DNA from: Owenia fusiformis
Lineage: Eukaryota > Annelida > Polychaeta > Sabellida > Oweniidae
NCBI GenBank assembly: GCA_903813345.2
Contig: CAIIXF020000010.1
Span: 14,329,181 to 14,393,180, forward strand
Direction of reading: 5' to 3'
Length of the DNA stretch: 64,000 nucleotides
Every line of letters starts with the position of its first letter. Position 1 is the stretch's first letter. A program made the translations under genes and the position numbers. The notes below the pieces were generated by a model. The model ran no database searches, was not told the origin of the DNA, and saw only the letters and a list, made by a program, of their open reading frames with translations. Positions 12,721-25,134 of this stretch are shown one piece after another.

Positions 12721-12877
12721 AGCATGGCCGGACTTCCGGTTGACAATGATTTCTGTTTTCTCGATTTTATCACCTTTTTCCTTCAAATTTCAACTGATTA
12801 TTTTGCCCGTATGTTGTGCGTAGGTTCTGGTTTCAAAATATGTTTATACAAAGAATAGTTGCATGGATAATTACAAA

Positions 12878-13106
12878 ACAATTTCCCTCGCTCAGGAAAC
12901 GAAGACAGTTTCTCAGAGAAACGGAGACAGTACATGGGTTTCTGAAGCATAAAACGAAGACAGCACGTGATGAATGTGATCCTCCACAGGGATATTACTA
13001 TGCACTAGTAAAAATAAATGTCTTCGTTGCACAAGGAACATGGCTTCGCATCATTGCTCAAAAATGAAAAACTGTCTTCGTTTCTTAAGCTAGGGAACAG
13101 AATTGT
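12878..13106. mobile_element. Small inverted-repeat element
   Basis: The left end ACAATTTCCCTCGCTCAGGA, followed by AACGAAGACAGTTT, pairs with a right end that reverse-complements to ACAATTCTGTTCCCTAGCTT then AAGAAACGAAGACAGTTTT. The unit is about 229 bp with no gene inside, and lies within segment A. Confidence 0.55.
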
Positions 13107-14234
13107 AAATATTGAAATGATTACTTTATATATTTCTGAGATGTATTTTCAAAACTGGAACCTACACATTACATACAGGCCAAATATTAAGTTGAATTTT
13201 ATATAATGCTTCTTTCATTGAAACCTGATGGCTTTCCGTGCCCTGTCGTCCTTTTTCTCGGCTTCATATTTAGGATTTGATTAAAAATCTTCAATCTAAT
13301 ATTCGTATGATTTAGAATAGACCCCCGATCTTGATATAGCTGTAATTATACCGAGTCGTTATTTTGAAAAGAAATATAAGATAAACTGGTAGTAAAATTA
13401 TTGCATAAATACAGAAAATATTGCGGATATATGAGATTGTATCGCTTTAATTACAGATGAAAACCCTCCTATCTAGATATGTCTCTCGGATTTGTAATAA
13501 TATACCTATAAATTAGGGATAAGCTTCATATATCCGTCAGTTAATGACCGATTGATTTATTATCGGGAACTGCATTGAATAAAGTTAAGTTACAGGTTTT
13601 AATGAAAGAAGCATTATATTCATTCATAAGTTGTAATTATCCGGAATTTTGTTTGCAGCCAATGATCGTTTTAATGTTACACTCGCCTTGATTTATCGAA
13701 AAGCGTTTATTTTGCATACTTCAGCGTCTTATTTGATTCCATTGTTTATTTCTTAATCTTATGTTTAATAATGATAATTTAAGAGCTGAAGTATTGTGGT
13801 CTAATAAAAATTTGTAAGGACTGGACTACTATTTGTTTTCTCACAAGACAAATTAAAGTTATCTTCAACTCGCAGCATTCATCAAAATAATTCTTTCCTC
13901 CAAAATACGATAGTAAGATTTTATCAGCTCAGATGACGAATATAACCCAATGACTCTATGTCCGCATCATTACACCCTGAGTTAAGTATTTATATCTCTG
14001 TGGATTAACCAAATGAACCACGTCTATATATTTGTTAGAAACACACTTTCGGAAACAGACAGCTACATAAAGTACATAGGAGTCTTTTTATTTTATTATT
14101 ATTATTTTTTTAGGAGTCAGAAAGATCAGTTTATTTTTCTTACTAATGAAAAAATCGGGGAAAAAATCAAGTTAAAGTTTTGGACTTTCTGTAATTTCAT
14201 TTATGTCGATATTTACCAGTGGTACAGTAAACAA

Positions 14235-14730
14235 CCCTTGTAAATTAGTGATCATTCCGTGGCACTGGGCTTACTTACATTACTACGGAATATAACTGAT
14301 CATTTCAGTGTGGTGGCCTTATCCTACGGAAATGGAGATGTTTCACAGATAGTTCGCCGTGGTACTACAGAACCCAGTCTCTAGGGAATATATTGTACTT
14401 TGTATAGAAAACAATTGCCGTTGTTGTATCGCGCGTCTAGCTGTGAAACATTAGGGAGGTTAAGTTAAACGTTTTTTTAAATTTGTACGTGGACGTGTGG
14501 TTTATGGTCCTCTATGGATTCGTTCTCCCATTTGTAGTGTTAACTTGGCCGATTGAGTATAAAGGTATACGGAAATAAAGATATACGCTCACGTACAGGT
14601 TCTTTTTAAAACTTTTAAAGAAAAACGTGTAACTTAATATCTCCATTTCCGTAGGTAGGGTCACCATTTTTACTAAAATGATCAGTTATGTAAACAAATT
14701 CAGTTCCACGGAATAATCACTTGCAAGGGG
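14235..14730. mobile_element. Foldback/MITE-like element with ~90-bp inverted ends
   Basis: The left arm (about 14235-14340) contains GTGATCATTCCGTGG, ATAACTGATCATTT and TACGGAAATGGAGAT. The right arm (about 14640-14730) contains the reverse complements: ATCTCCATTTCCGTA, AAATGATCAGTTAT and CCACGGAATAATCAC. Outermost CCCTTG and CAAGGGG words also pair. No coding sequence; inside segment A. Confidence 0.65.
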
Positions 14731-15049
14731 CGTAAAGGAAAGTTATCTCGGTTTGCCCCTAGGATCGGCCAAAAGTGTCCGGCTTATCAAATACTCATAA
14801 ATAATGATGGTGAACATGGAAGCACTAAAACAATAAAAATCCAAGATCCAGAAAATCACATAGAAATATGCTTAGATGAATAGATTTTAGTGTGATCGTT
14901 TCATGGCTAGAAAACAGTAAATTACAGTAAATCACTTTTTCATCATCACAGCCCAAATCAAACTGAAATTAACCGCGCGGTTCAATAGATTTTAATCACC
15001 TCATGTTTTCGACAAACAGAAGGCTCTCTCAACGTATTCTATTCGAACC

Positions 15050-15412
15050 CAGGGGGGGAGATTTCCCAAAGATGCCCTATAACAAATTTTATAAACAGGC
15101 CTCAATTCTCCGTTGAAATGGATCTCCAAATGTTCACTGTAGTTTTATGAGTATTCTCTACAAGTATGGATCGAGTAACTTCAATAGTATTACCGTAGGT
15201 TTGAAATGACGATGTTGAACTGATGTAAACGCCATTCTCACGATTTAAAATTTAACTCTGCGCATGCGCAGCACTGAGAGAGCATGTGCCCATGATTGTT
15301 CACGTGATCGAATCCTGCAATTTGATTGGAGATGATGCAAGAGATGATGTAATGGGGAATCCCCGAATACGATAGAATATGAAAGAATTATGGGAGCTAC
15401 TCACTCCTCCTG
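15050..15412 (+). mobile_element. ~0.36-kb non-autonomous element with 9-bp target duplication, copy 1
   Basis: The element starts CAGGGGGGGAG and ends CTCCTCCTG, and is flanked on both sides by ATTCGAACC (15041-15049 and 15413-15421). The whole element matches 22527-22911 in reverse orientation. The short imperfect inverted ends and the 9-bp duplication would suit a Mutator-like or related DNA transposon. It contains CTGCGCATGCGCAG and TGTTCACGTGATCG words but no reading frame. Confidence 0.8.
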
Positions 15413-16084
15413 ATTCGAACCTTAATTTATTAGTTCATGTTTGTCTATAGATAAAGGAGCCCTCCCTTGACCTGGTGACTAAATGCTCATTTTATAAACC
15501 TTAAATCAATTACATGTTCTATAATCTTCGAACTAATTTCTCCGAGTACAAAGACTGATTAACTATAATAGATGTGGTTTTTATACTGTAGAAGACATAT
15601 TCCCTACAGAATCGATATATTTGACCATTTCATCAAGTTCTGATCTTGTTATGCACCCTATGCAAACTAAGCGCGCAGAAAACACCCGGTGCGGATAACA
15701 TATAAGCCTTGTATATCGGTGTTTTATTCTGTTTTTCGTTTTTGGCGTTGGAGATGCACGAACTGACTGCGCAATATCCAGTGAAGTTCTACCTTAAATT
15801 CTTTTCACACATTGCAAAATATTTTATCACTATATTACTATACCATATCACTTAAAGATACGTCATGACTTACATGAATATTTATGAAGAAACTTTTTGC
15901 AAGGGTCAACTTGTCACTTTGACAACCATTCAACACTTTCCATTTGACCTGCATAAGCAGTTTGCTTGTTATTCCCTCAGATACTATATAGATTTTTACT
16001 CTTTGAAATTGATTAGCTTATCGGTTTCATCAGTTTCACTAGAATCTTAAAGTGACCTTGGATAAATATAAGGCAATGCAGTTA

Positions 16085-17515
16085 CACGCCTAACCATCGA
16101 CAACGTACAATGACAAAACGCGCCGTCATACACTTTAGATGTACGGTGTCACTTTTAACCGATTTGAAGCAAAGAAAATTGTGTATATTTGATGTAGATT
16201 TTAAAAATATTATCCGAGCAATGCATTAAGGATTTCAAGTTTGATTGAAATCGTGTGTATTCGTTTGGGAAGACGTTTAACTTTCTAGTAACGTTAAAAG
16301 ATTTTCACACGGTGCTCGATTTCTTTTCGTGGTTGATCTACCCATATAATTGGTCAGTTGAAAAACGTTGTTTTTTACACATTTCCTTTGATCATTTCCT
16401 CGCCTGTCGTCTAAGAGTGTTGAATATTTTTATGAGAATATGTTTCTCTAAACTACACAATTTAGGACAGGTGGAAATTAATAACTATTCAAGTATTTAT
16501 TGTAATTAAAAAAATCAGAAATGCGCGTTGTCATCTCGAATGTACGTTGTCCCTGTAATTGAAATTCATGAGATATAAAATTAAACAATGTAATGATTCC
16601 ATTTCAAAATTCATTAAGGTTTTTATGAGTAACACTAACAAGTGCTCTTGAACGAACATGTTCAAGTATCCTTTGAACAGATAATTTCAAAGATAGGGTA
16701 AATGTGATTTTTTACTTTTACTATTTTACTTCGGAATAGAATCATGTTGAATACTAGCACTGCCACGGAGTTTGCCTCCAGCCTTTTTGATTATTTGGCG
16801 TCTGTACCTTACGTTCTATTAGTTATATTGATAGATATATCTATAGTAGCTTATTGAATATGACTTTTTGAAATCCCGTTTATGATATATCTAGAAAGTG
16901 CTCAATAGTTTCAATAATTCAATCAAATTGAAGTAATTTTGTAATTGTTCTGTTCTATCAATTTTAAATGCATCTGACCCCCATGTCTGTTAGTGTTATG
17001 AAAAATACGTTGCCTGCATTAGGGTTAACAGGGAATTGAGTAAGTTCAATGGGACAACGTACATTCGAGTTGACAACGTACACTTATGATTTTTTGAATT
17101 ATAACTAAAACGTTAATACTTATTAAATCTTCAACATACCTCTACTGGGCAGTTTAAAGAAACATATTCTCATAAAAATATTCGACACTCTTAGACGACA
17201 GGGGAGGAAATGATCAAAGGAAATATGTAAAAAAAAACATTTCCAACCGACCAATTATATGGATAGATTGACTACGAAAAAAATCGAGCTCTGTTCGAAA
17301 ATCTTTTAACGTTATTAAAAAGTTCAAGGTCTTCCAAAACGAATACACACAAAATCAAACATGAAATCCTTAATGTATTCCTCGGATTATTTTTTTAAAA
17401 CCTACATCAAACCTACATCGTTGTCTTTGCTTCAAATCGGTTAAATAGTGACAACGTACATCTAAAGTGTACGACGGTATATTTTGTCACTGTACGTTGT
17501 CGATGGTTAGGCGTG
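16085..17515. mobile_element. 1.43-kb element with ~490-bp inverted repeats and 5-bp target duplication
   Basis: The left end CACGCCTAACCATCGACAAC and the mirror right end GTTGTCGATGGTTAGGCGTG are flanked by AGTTA at 16080-16084 and 17516-17520. The arms stay alignable for about 490 bp, leaving an inner region of about 460 bp. The word GTACGTTGTC or its complement recurs near both ends and again at the inner edges of the arms. Segment B holds the uninterrupted site GCAATGCAGTTATATGAAA (25423-25441), with a single AGTTA. No reading frame resembles a transposase. CAC termini with a 5-bp duplication recall Transib-type elements, but the terminal heptamer differs from the usual CACWRTG, so the superfamily is open. 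Confidence 0.85.
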
Positions 17516-17785
17516 AGTTATATAAAATAGCGAGATTTGATTTGCCGGAACTGGACACACCTTGTGTGAATTCCATTTTGTTAAATGCACGTGTTTTTCT
17601 GAAATGCACAGGCACTTTTTGTTCCTTCCTCCGTCATTGTATGTTTTGTACTACGTGCCTTTACTGACACGGTTAATTATCCAATGAATTACTGTACATC
17701 ATGATCACTTTTTATAGCCCGGAATCTTCTTTCTTTGAATGTACTGTCTTCAAAGACGGTAAGTAGTCTTTCATTTAGATAAATC

Positions 17786-17876
17786 ATGGCAAACAATGCA
17801 CCTCCTTTCCAAGGTCAGTTTTTTGAAGCAGAAAGAAATACTGAGTTAATTCTGGAAAAGCAGTTTGCAGAAGAAG
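17786..17876 (+). CDS. Candidate first coding exon, function unknown
   Basis: After TTTCATTTAG and a 7-base leader, an ATG opens 30 codons (MANNAPPFQGQFFEAERNTE, then LILEKQFAEE) and stops at a good donor, GAAG|GTAGGT, in phase 1. The composition is protein-like and hydrophilic. The equivalent place in segment B (near 26890-26960) keeps the flanking sequence and an ATG, but the frame has diverged and reaches a stop after about 20 codons. I do not recognise the peptide and cannot find a following phase-1 exon, so this is only a candidate. Chance occurrence in non-coding DNA remains possible. Confidence 0.3.
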
Positions 17877-18370
17877 GTAGGTGTTAGTGAAAATGTCGAC
17901 AAAATAAACGACATAAATAAATCGACAAATAAAAATACATTATTAATTCCCCAATAGGGTTAGAAGTACTTGCTATTTAACATTTGATGATGGACTTATT
18001 TGGATTATCGTGATTTGTGTTTTTGATGATTTATATATAATTTCCCTGCATGATTGGTGTCGTATTTTCTTGCTTTGATTGATGGTTTTAGCGGTTGATA
18101 TGATTTATTAGTTTTCAAATGTAACATGATCGTGCGCTTTCTTGATATAAGATATTACGCCTTCTCTTCATTTGAGAGGATGACCAAACATATCAATTTA
18201 TCTTAACCGCAAGGCGACTTGCTTGCCAATCACAAACAAATATCGAAAGTCAAAAATAAAAACACAATCACGACCAGGCGACATTGATATGTGGAAAATC
18301 TCACAAGATGCGTGTAAACCTCAAATAACTTACACCATCTTCTTTCATCAGTCGCTGTATACTTCTGAAC

Positions 18371-21300
18371 GCCAATACAGGCAAAATTAAAGGGAACAAC
18401 AAACAGAATATATGGTTGCTCATTAATACAGTGTTTTTTATCAGACGCAATTTAAAGACAATTCCTTTTTTATTAACATCATGCGAGATCGTCCTTCATT
18501 TCAATTTAGATATTTTAGAAACCTTATATTTCAAAAGAATTATAAGGGGTAGAGAGTGTAGAATAATTTGCAATACCTTTCTTATAATCCTCATCTTATT
18601 TTCTGAAAAAAATAATGGAGATATCTGATTAAATATAAAGGTATGATGCAGAAATGTCCTTATTCAATAGAATTGAAAATTTGACGTTTTTCAAAATTAT
18701 TACCTTAAAATCGAATGATTGTCCTGAAGTTCACGCCACTGTTGATTTTTTAGAAAATATGCATATGATAACATGGACTGACATGAGGAATTATATCCTT
18801 TAAAACCCTCGTGTTGTTCGTGATGCGTGTTAGTTCATTTAAGAATGACTTAAATTGTTACCTCCTTGATTTCCATGGGGGAACTTACAGTAAGAAAAAA
18901 CTTATACCAAAAGGTTTTCTCTTGAATAATACCAAGATAATTCCTTCAAAATAAAAGGTTTATAAAGGATCTGGATTGAAATGAAGGTCGAGATCTGACA
19001 TGGTTGCATATAAAATAGTTAGGACCATGATATTTGATTTACACACAAACATAGATATTACCAAATTAAAACTGATATTATTTAAAAGGATATTACGTAT
19101 TGTCAATCTAAAAACCTCAAGATGCAACATTTTTGTCATACTAGAGTCATTACATCACATTTCCAATATGCTTGACATTGGGATTAACTTGAACACGTAG
19201 AATCGCCATTTACATAGCATCTATCTTCTCGAGTCGCAGGTGTTGTATGTCAGAACTCTACTAACAAAGCATAAATATTACATAAAAGGGTTTAAAGATA
19301 ACGAAATGGCAATAAACACAATTTATCTAACAAACATATGCTTTTTCAAGAATCTGCTTTGTACTAGTTTATATTGTACTTTCAGCATCACTTTTCTTTG
19401 ACAAATCATCGCATCGTGAAATGATCCTTTTAGAAATTCTTCGAGTTGTTGGAGTCTTTAACACCGTATATAGTCTAATACTTTAAAATGTAATTTGCTT
19501 TTCTTGATGATGGTGTTATTAAACACCATGATGGTGTGCCTCGAAGTGAACTTCTACTTTGCACTTAGTTTATCATAACGGTGATAGAATAGGTTGACTT
19601 TTAAAATTCTGTGCATTGTTCGCTAGCCCAGGGAATAAGATATGAACACCTGCCTGACCATGTAAACGGAATGTTAAGTGCCTGTAGAATCGCCTGTTTG
19701 GTGGAGAGCCGGCAAATGGTGAAAATTTTGTTCAAAACTCATCCATTAGTTACTTGAACGATTAATCTGTGGAGCGTAGATTGACTTCAAATGCACATTA
19801 CCTTGTGCCGATGGGGTTAGCACAATGACTGTTGGTGAACCTCGCATGTACAGGGCTTTTGAAAAACGCACCTTATGTGTTAAGCAGCTTCATTCTCCAC
19901 AGCGTTAACTATATATTTGGGGTCTCATTCTAGAATGTTCTAGAATTCTTCTAGAATGTACAGTGTAGATGATAGTAGCCCACACTTTAGCCACTTTAGA
20001 ATAAGGTAGATCCTTTGCCATCATTTTCCCAATCTATTTATCTACGTTTTGAAAGCAATTTTTCCTTTTCCTTTAAGTCCAACAATATAACGCTCAAACT
20101 CACCCTTTAGCTCAGAGGGCTCCAAGGATGCCATAAGCTCTAAAGATATGGCCTGGGTGTCATTTAACCACAAACCAAACTTTGATGTTTCCAAATCTGG
20201 GGCTTTTCTTCCAAAATTTTACACTCTCTATCCTTTAAATTCCTTTATATTAAGGTGAACTAGTTAATGAAAACACAGAACGAAATCCTGTGCTAAGGGC
20301 TGATGTGAAAAAGTCAGTCCACCCTCGCTTACATGAATAAATATATAATAGGTCGGTATCTAAATGCACACTTAACAACAGTTTCACTCTATTCAAAAAG
20401 GGGTCGAGCTGACTTTGGTAAGGCAATTGCAAAACGTTATCCGTTCCAAGATTTATGATCCTTTTAAATTGTTGCTATGATTTGATAACACTTATGGGAG
20501 TCTAGTAGATAAACTGAACTACATGTAGTCTAACATACGCTGACATTTCGAAACTAGAAAAACGACCATCTTACCATATCCGTTTATTTTAAATGATAAG
20601 ATACAATTACATCCTCCACAATTCATGGATTACGCATTGATTCCTTCATAAAAGAATATTGGCATAAAAAGTGTATGACATTGAACGTTTATCTTCAGAT
20701 AATCGCGTTCGAAATAGATGACATTTGCTTCCGTTTTAATATATCAGCTATGGATTAGGTCCTCTATCAGGTTTAAGTAATTTAATAAAAAGGGCAATGC
20801 ATCCTCTCAGAAATAGCTTCTTTATCTCAAGTTAAATGTATAATATGGGAAACTTAAAAAGAGAAATCAAGTGACAATTTAACTAAAACAATCCAATTTT
20901 TTGATAAATGAATTAGTTATTGGACTTGGTATTAGCTTTTTATTTGTAAAGGTGCAATTTGAATTCATAGTCAATGATCTTAAACCTGATTCATCAAGAA
21001 AATGGAATATAATGGACATATAAAAATAAATGGTTTCTGCTATACCCCTCCATTATATTTTCCTGGAGAAGTCCGTCAAAAGACTAATCCTCCTCCAGTA
21101 ATGGTGCCGTTTACCCTAACTTAGATAGTTCAAGACAGTTCAGAGTTATGTATCGTCATCCAATAACACCGCGTGTCATCTTCAGCATGATTTAAAGTGA
21201 CTTAAGAATTATAGTTTTTACTAGGTTCCCTGTAATCATAATGTCAGAATTAAATGTGGTTTATCTTCTTTAGATGTAACCCAAAGGGGTGATACTTTTC

Positions 21301-21880
21301 ATATGATGTATGGAAATGACAAACCCTCTAGAGCTATAGATAAAAATTAGATCGCAGATGGAAATGCAGCTAGACCGTTAGTGACAATCAACGCCTACAC
21401 TCTGACTACATGTTTTTTATATGTATAGGAAATAAAATTAAGATTTCCATCCAGCGCTTAACAAACAAAACCAAGTGATAAGATTTTTTACGAATAACAC
21501 ACAATTCACATTTCATGACAACTTACACGATACAAACCACCATTTTTTTTAATCTGTTTTGATTTTGTATTTTTACATTTGAGTTTTACATAGACAATCA
21601 CATAATACTATATACAATATTTACAATATGATCTTGGGACAAAGATGGTCCCTAAGATGGTTAAGTACATGAAAAAACATGATTTTTACTTTTTTGATGT
21701 TTTTGTACTTTAACTGATCTGGTTATGACTTGGTAAGGAAATAGAAAAGTGAGGGGATACTTTTATTTATTCGAAGTAAATGTAAAGAAAGATTTACGAA
21801 AAACGTGATCACATTTTATGACCAGTTATATATCTTTGGTCTGATGATTACATCGGAACTGATTGGACGGATTGTCCCCA
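18371..21880. other. Spacer between segments A and B; no gene recognised
   Basis: No coding exon was recognised. Two blocks are shared with a third copy: 19625-19710 resembles 43650-43725, and 20440-20500 resembles 44085-44145. A cluster of TTCTAGAA words is at 19928-19956. A TTTAGCTCAGAGGG word at 20106 resembles a tRNA A box but has no matching B box or cloverleaf. Confidence 0.4.
19928..19956 (+). promoter_or_regulatory. Heat-shock-element-like array
   Basis: The sequence reads TTC-ta-GAA-tg-TTC-ta-GAA, then after three bases TTC-ta-GAA. Four alternating nTTCn/nGAAn units are in perfect register and two more are one base out. This is the pattern bound by HSF trimers. No heat-shock gene or promoter is visible nearby, so a function is unproven. 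It could equally be a short TCTAGAA repeat. Confidence 0.3.
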
Positions 21881-22526
21881 TGCGGATAAAAATGGCCCCA
21901 TTAATCTAGTTGTACAACTCTTCATGGGCTGTTAGTATTCATGGAACAGAACTGAGATATGTTCTTTGTCTTACTGATATATGTCATCTTTACTTGGAAT
22001 AATAAAAAGTTATCTTTTATTGTCTCACATTGGGAGAGTCCATTAATATTCTACAGTGTCATCAGTATAACCTTAAATTTTCTGACTCGCTTGGTTCTTG
22101 TCACTTGAAGATTCAGATGCCATTTACTATTACAAGGACAATCCCTCTATAATAGCCATGAGTGGAATTTTATATCATCATACATCAAAATAATTCCAAG
22201 GCCAAATAAGGATAAATGGGTGGAGAAAATGAGACTGAAAAGTAGATCGCTCATATAGGAATGTAAACTTTAATTTGGATGAATAAAGTTTGGTATATAT
22301 AAATAAAATAACAATTTTATATGATAATACCGGTACTAGATTAGCCGCAATCTTCGATTTTCTAATTCCCCATCTCCTAATAAAATAATGTAATGAAATT
22401 ATTTAATATTTTCTTTGACCTAAGGTCAATGATCAGTGGTAAACTATGATCTACAGGCTAAATGGATGTTACAAAACTGTAATATCACATGCGTACATTT
22501 CCCCTTAATCCCCCTTAACGTAACAT

Positions 22527-22911
22527 CAGGAGGAGTGAGTAGCTCCCATAATTCTTTCATATTCTATCGTATTCTGGGATTCCCCATTACATCATCTCTT
22601 GCATCATCTCCAATCAAATTGCAGGATTCGATCACGTGAACAATCATGAGCACGTGCTCTCTAAGAGCTGCGCATGCTCAGAGTTAAATTTGAAATCCTG
22701 GGAATGGCGTTAACATCAGTTCAACATCATCATTTCAAACCTACGGTAATACTATTGAAGTTACTCGATCCATACTTGTAGAGAATACTCATAAAACTAC
22801 AGTGAACATTTGGAGATCCATTTCAATGGCAATTCGAGGCCATGTTTATAAAATTTGTTTTCGAACGTGCTAATATGATAGGGCATCTTTGGGAAATCTC
22901 CCCCCCCCCTG
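22527..22911 (-). mobile_element. ~0.38-kb non-autonomous element with 9-bp target duplication, copy 2
   Basis: This is the reverse-oriented copy of 15050-15412. It begins CAGGAGGAGTGAGT and ends in a C-run plus TG, flanked on both sides by ACGTAACAT (22518-22526 and 22912-22920). Segment A keeps the corresponding empty site at about 10755-10764 (AACGTAGCATACATCACTT), one base different from the duplicated target and without the insertion. Confidence 0.85.
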
Positions 22912-23344
22912 ACGTAACATACTAACATACGTCACTTCTCAATTACGCTAAATAGCGCAAAGTTATCAATTAAAGACAAAACGGAACCCATCAACAGCTT
23001 AGATCACAGATTAAATAACGTCTATTCACTAAGAAATGCATTGTAGAGGTGTTCAATCTCTATACTGATATATAACTTCTACTTTAAGTTCTACTATTAA
23101 TCCATTTGTTGGTGACAGCGATGATTAAGTCCCGGGATTCACCCTGAATGCCCATACTCAAAATGTAAATGCAAATCTGGAAGATGTAAACTGGCAAACA
23201 TAGGCCATGCACTTTATCCAATCCTTTTCATTTTTCGACATTGTGTAAAAGTAAAATTAAATGTCGTATGTTGTTTTAACTTTTATGATTATAGAATTGT
23301 AACGTATATTTCAAAAACAAAGCTGTTTTTCCTCCTTGACCTAG

Positions 23345-23477
23345 AAGATTTCTGCATTACGATATTCCACTCAAGTGTTATTAGAGTGTATCTTGGATGA
23401 GGATAAAGAAAACATCAGCAAGCTATGTGATACTCCGTCCACACCGTTAGAACGTGATGAGAGCGCACGTCGGTCAG
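23345..23477 (+). CDS. Candidate internal coding exon, function unknown
   Basis: A strong polypyrimidine tract and acceptor (TTTTTCCTCCTTGACCTAG, ending at 23344) is followed by 44 open codons and a donor, TCAG|GTATAT, in phase 1. The peptide includes KISALRYSTQVLLECILDED, then KENISKLCDTPSTPLERDES and ARRS. It is acidic and protein-like, but I do not recognise a family. The homologous stretch of segment A (about 11930-12230) aligns in pieces, has a TGA where the frame would continue (after GCCATTAGAATGTGG) and is disrupted, so only this copy could be functional. There is no neighbouring exon I can join to it. Confidence 0.3.
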
Positions 23478-24590
23478 GTATATTGCGAGAACGCACATAA
23501 GAGCTAATGAAGTTGACTTTGGACCCGGAGAAATTCTGTGCAGAAGTGAGCTAGCAGAAAAGGGTTCCCACTAATCATCATATTTCTGTTGTTGTGAGAC
23601 CCTCAGGACAGAGACAGGATTTTTTATTCCATAATAGTTTAATTCGATCTTGGAATATTATCTCCAGCTTTCAAAGTTGTTTCTTAAAAAGACGCTAATG
23701 ATCAAAAAGGCAATTCATAAGTTTGGTTCGAAAATTATCTCAATTGAATTTTAAGTATCCATTTGTGCATGTGCATTACCACACGAAACTCCCGGGGTTA
23801 AATACCTGTGGCACAACCCCTTATTGATTACCTATCTCCTTTTTAACTATCACCATTGCGAATGATTAATTTTCCCCGCCATTATCGGAATATTGACACA
23901 ATAGAAGGACGGTTAGACAATTTGTTTAATCTTATCCCGGGGAATCCAAACAATGTTAAATGAGAATTGTATAACAATAACGATGGCACTGACACGTTAG
24001 TTTCTTCTTATCACCAATGACTTTTGGTCTTGATATAAGATTGACAAGTGCAAAAGAGAAGTGGAATGACATTGACTTTAAGAGCATTGGCTTCATTTAC
24101 AAAACCAACCATAGGAAATGTAAATCATTGCAATGTAATCAATAATATTGCGACCCCATTGATTCTATGAATTTTAGATACATTTTTCTTGATAGCAAGC
24201 ATACGGAAGCAAACTTGTTTAACCTTATTTGCACAATCCTTGATTCCAGTATATGGAATCAACTTTACATCAGACATATTTCGGAGAAGTTATAAATCAT
24301 TTTTAAACAAGTAAATTGTACTTTCGGATAATATCTAATATGGGTATCTTCGTACTAGATGCAAAAGACTGCTGTTTGAAATTACCTTGATTTATTATGA
24401 TTTATGTTTTTTCTTAAGTGTTGCATTCTCTGACTTGTCATCTTTTTCTATATCCCGTAATACAAAGGATTTACTAATAATCTCTATTTCAGTTGCACCT
24501 TGCACTTAATCATACATATCACCGTGTATATGTCAATGATGCTATATGAAAGAAATAATGCACTTCATATATTCCTTAATAAATGAGTTG

Positions 24591-25134
24591 TAACCCTACC
24601 ATCACACCAAACTAGTTCTCACTACGTTCTCGAAAACGGGTTAAACTGTGCACGAACGGATTTGACGTACTGAGAACCCACTAAGAACCGTTTGGGATCT
24701 GTTTACAAACTTCATGAAACTACTAGAACGAGTATGTCCTCCAGAACTTAGAGCATGCTGGTGATCGTCAAAACGTTGCCGAATCGGTTTTAAACTGTGT
24801 GCGAACTGAATGAACGTAGCTACAACGTTCTACGGTCTGTTTACGAACTTCATGGACTTCCCCGGACGGGGAATGTGATTTAGAATTTTGAATCGATTTA
24901 AAATTCGATGGCAACCATACCGTTCTGTAATCAGGTCCTGATGCCCTTCTAGACTGGTGCGACCTGAACGAACTGTGGATGAGATGGACGTATTGAAGAC
25001 TGTTTATGAACGAAGTAGCTAATTATTTTAGACATATTTCCCGACCACAGCCAGATTGAGCCCGTTTTACGACGTTTTCGTAGGACTGGCAAGAACGGGT
25101 AAGAACTAGTTTGGTGTGATAGGGCGGGGGGTTA
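24591..25134 (+). mobile_element. TA-flanked MITE of the CTATCACACCAAAC family, copy 1
   Basis: The left end TAACCCTACCATCACACCAA (then ACTAGTTCTCAC) and the right end (AAGAACTAGTTTGGTGTGAT, then a G-run and GTTA) are inverted repeats flanked by TA. The inside is rich in AACG and CGTT words. A second, longer copy in the opposite orientation lies at 56366-57168: the last ~100 bp here match the first ~100 bp there in reverse complement. No coding capacity; inserted in segment B only. Confidence 0.75.

Larger units (their letters stand above)
9985..18370. repeat. Segmental duplication, copy A
   Basis: Many blocks here recur in the same order and orientation at 21.88-27.52 kb. Clear pairs are 9996-10080 with 21895-21995, 10690-10860 with 22455-22995, 12360-12560 with 24015-24220, 13430-13670 with 25545-25745, 13815-14020 with 25995-26210, 15785-15910 with 25320-25385, 17660-17790 with 26780-26910, and 18165-18370 with 27310-27520. 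Identity is patchy, so the duplication is old. Insertions of mobile elements explain most of the length difference. The ancestral content may have been a gene, since weak exon-like segments occur, but this is not shown. Confidence 0.7.

Noticed and set aside
20090-20160. tRNA-like word TTTAGCTCAGAGGG
   Set aside because: No B box, anticodon stem or acceptor pairing could be found around it.
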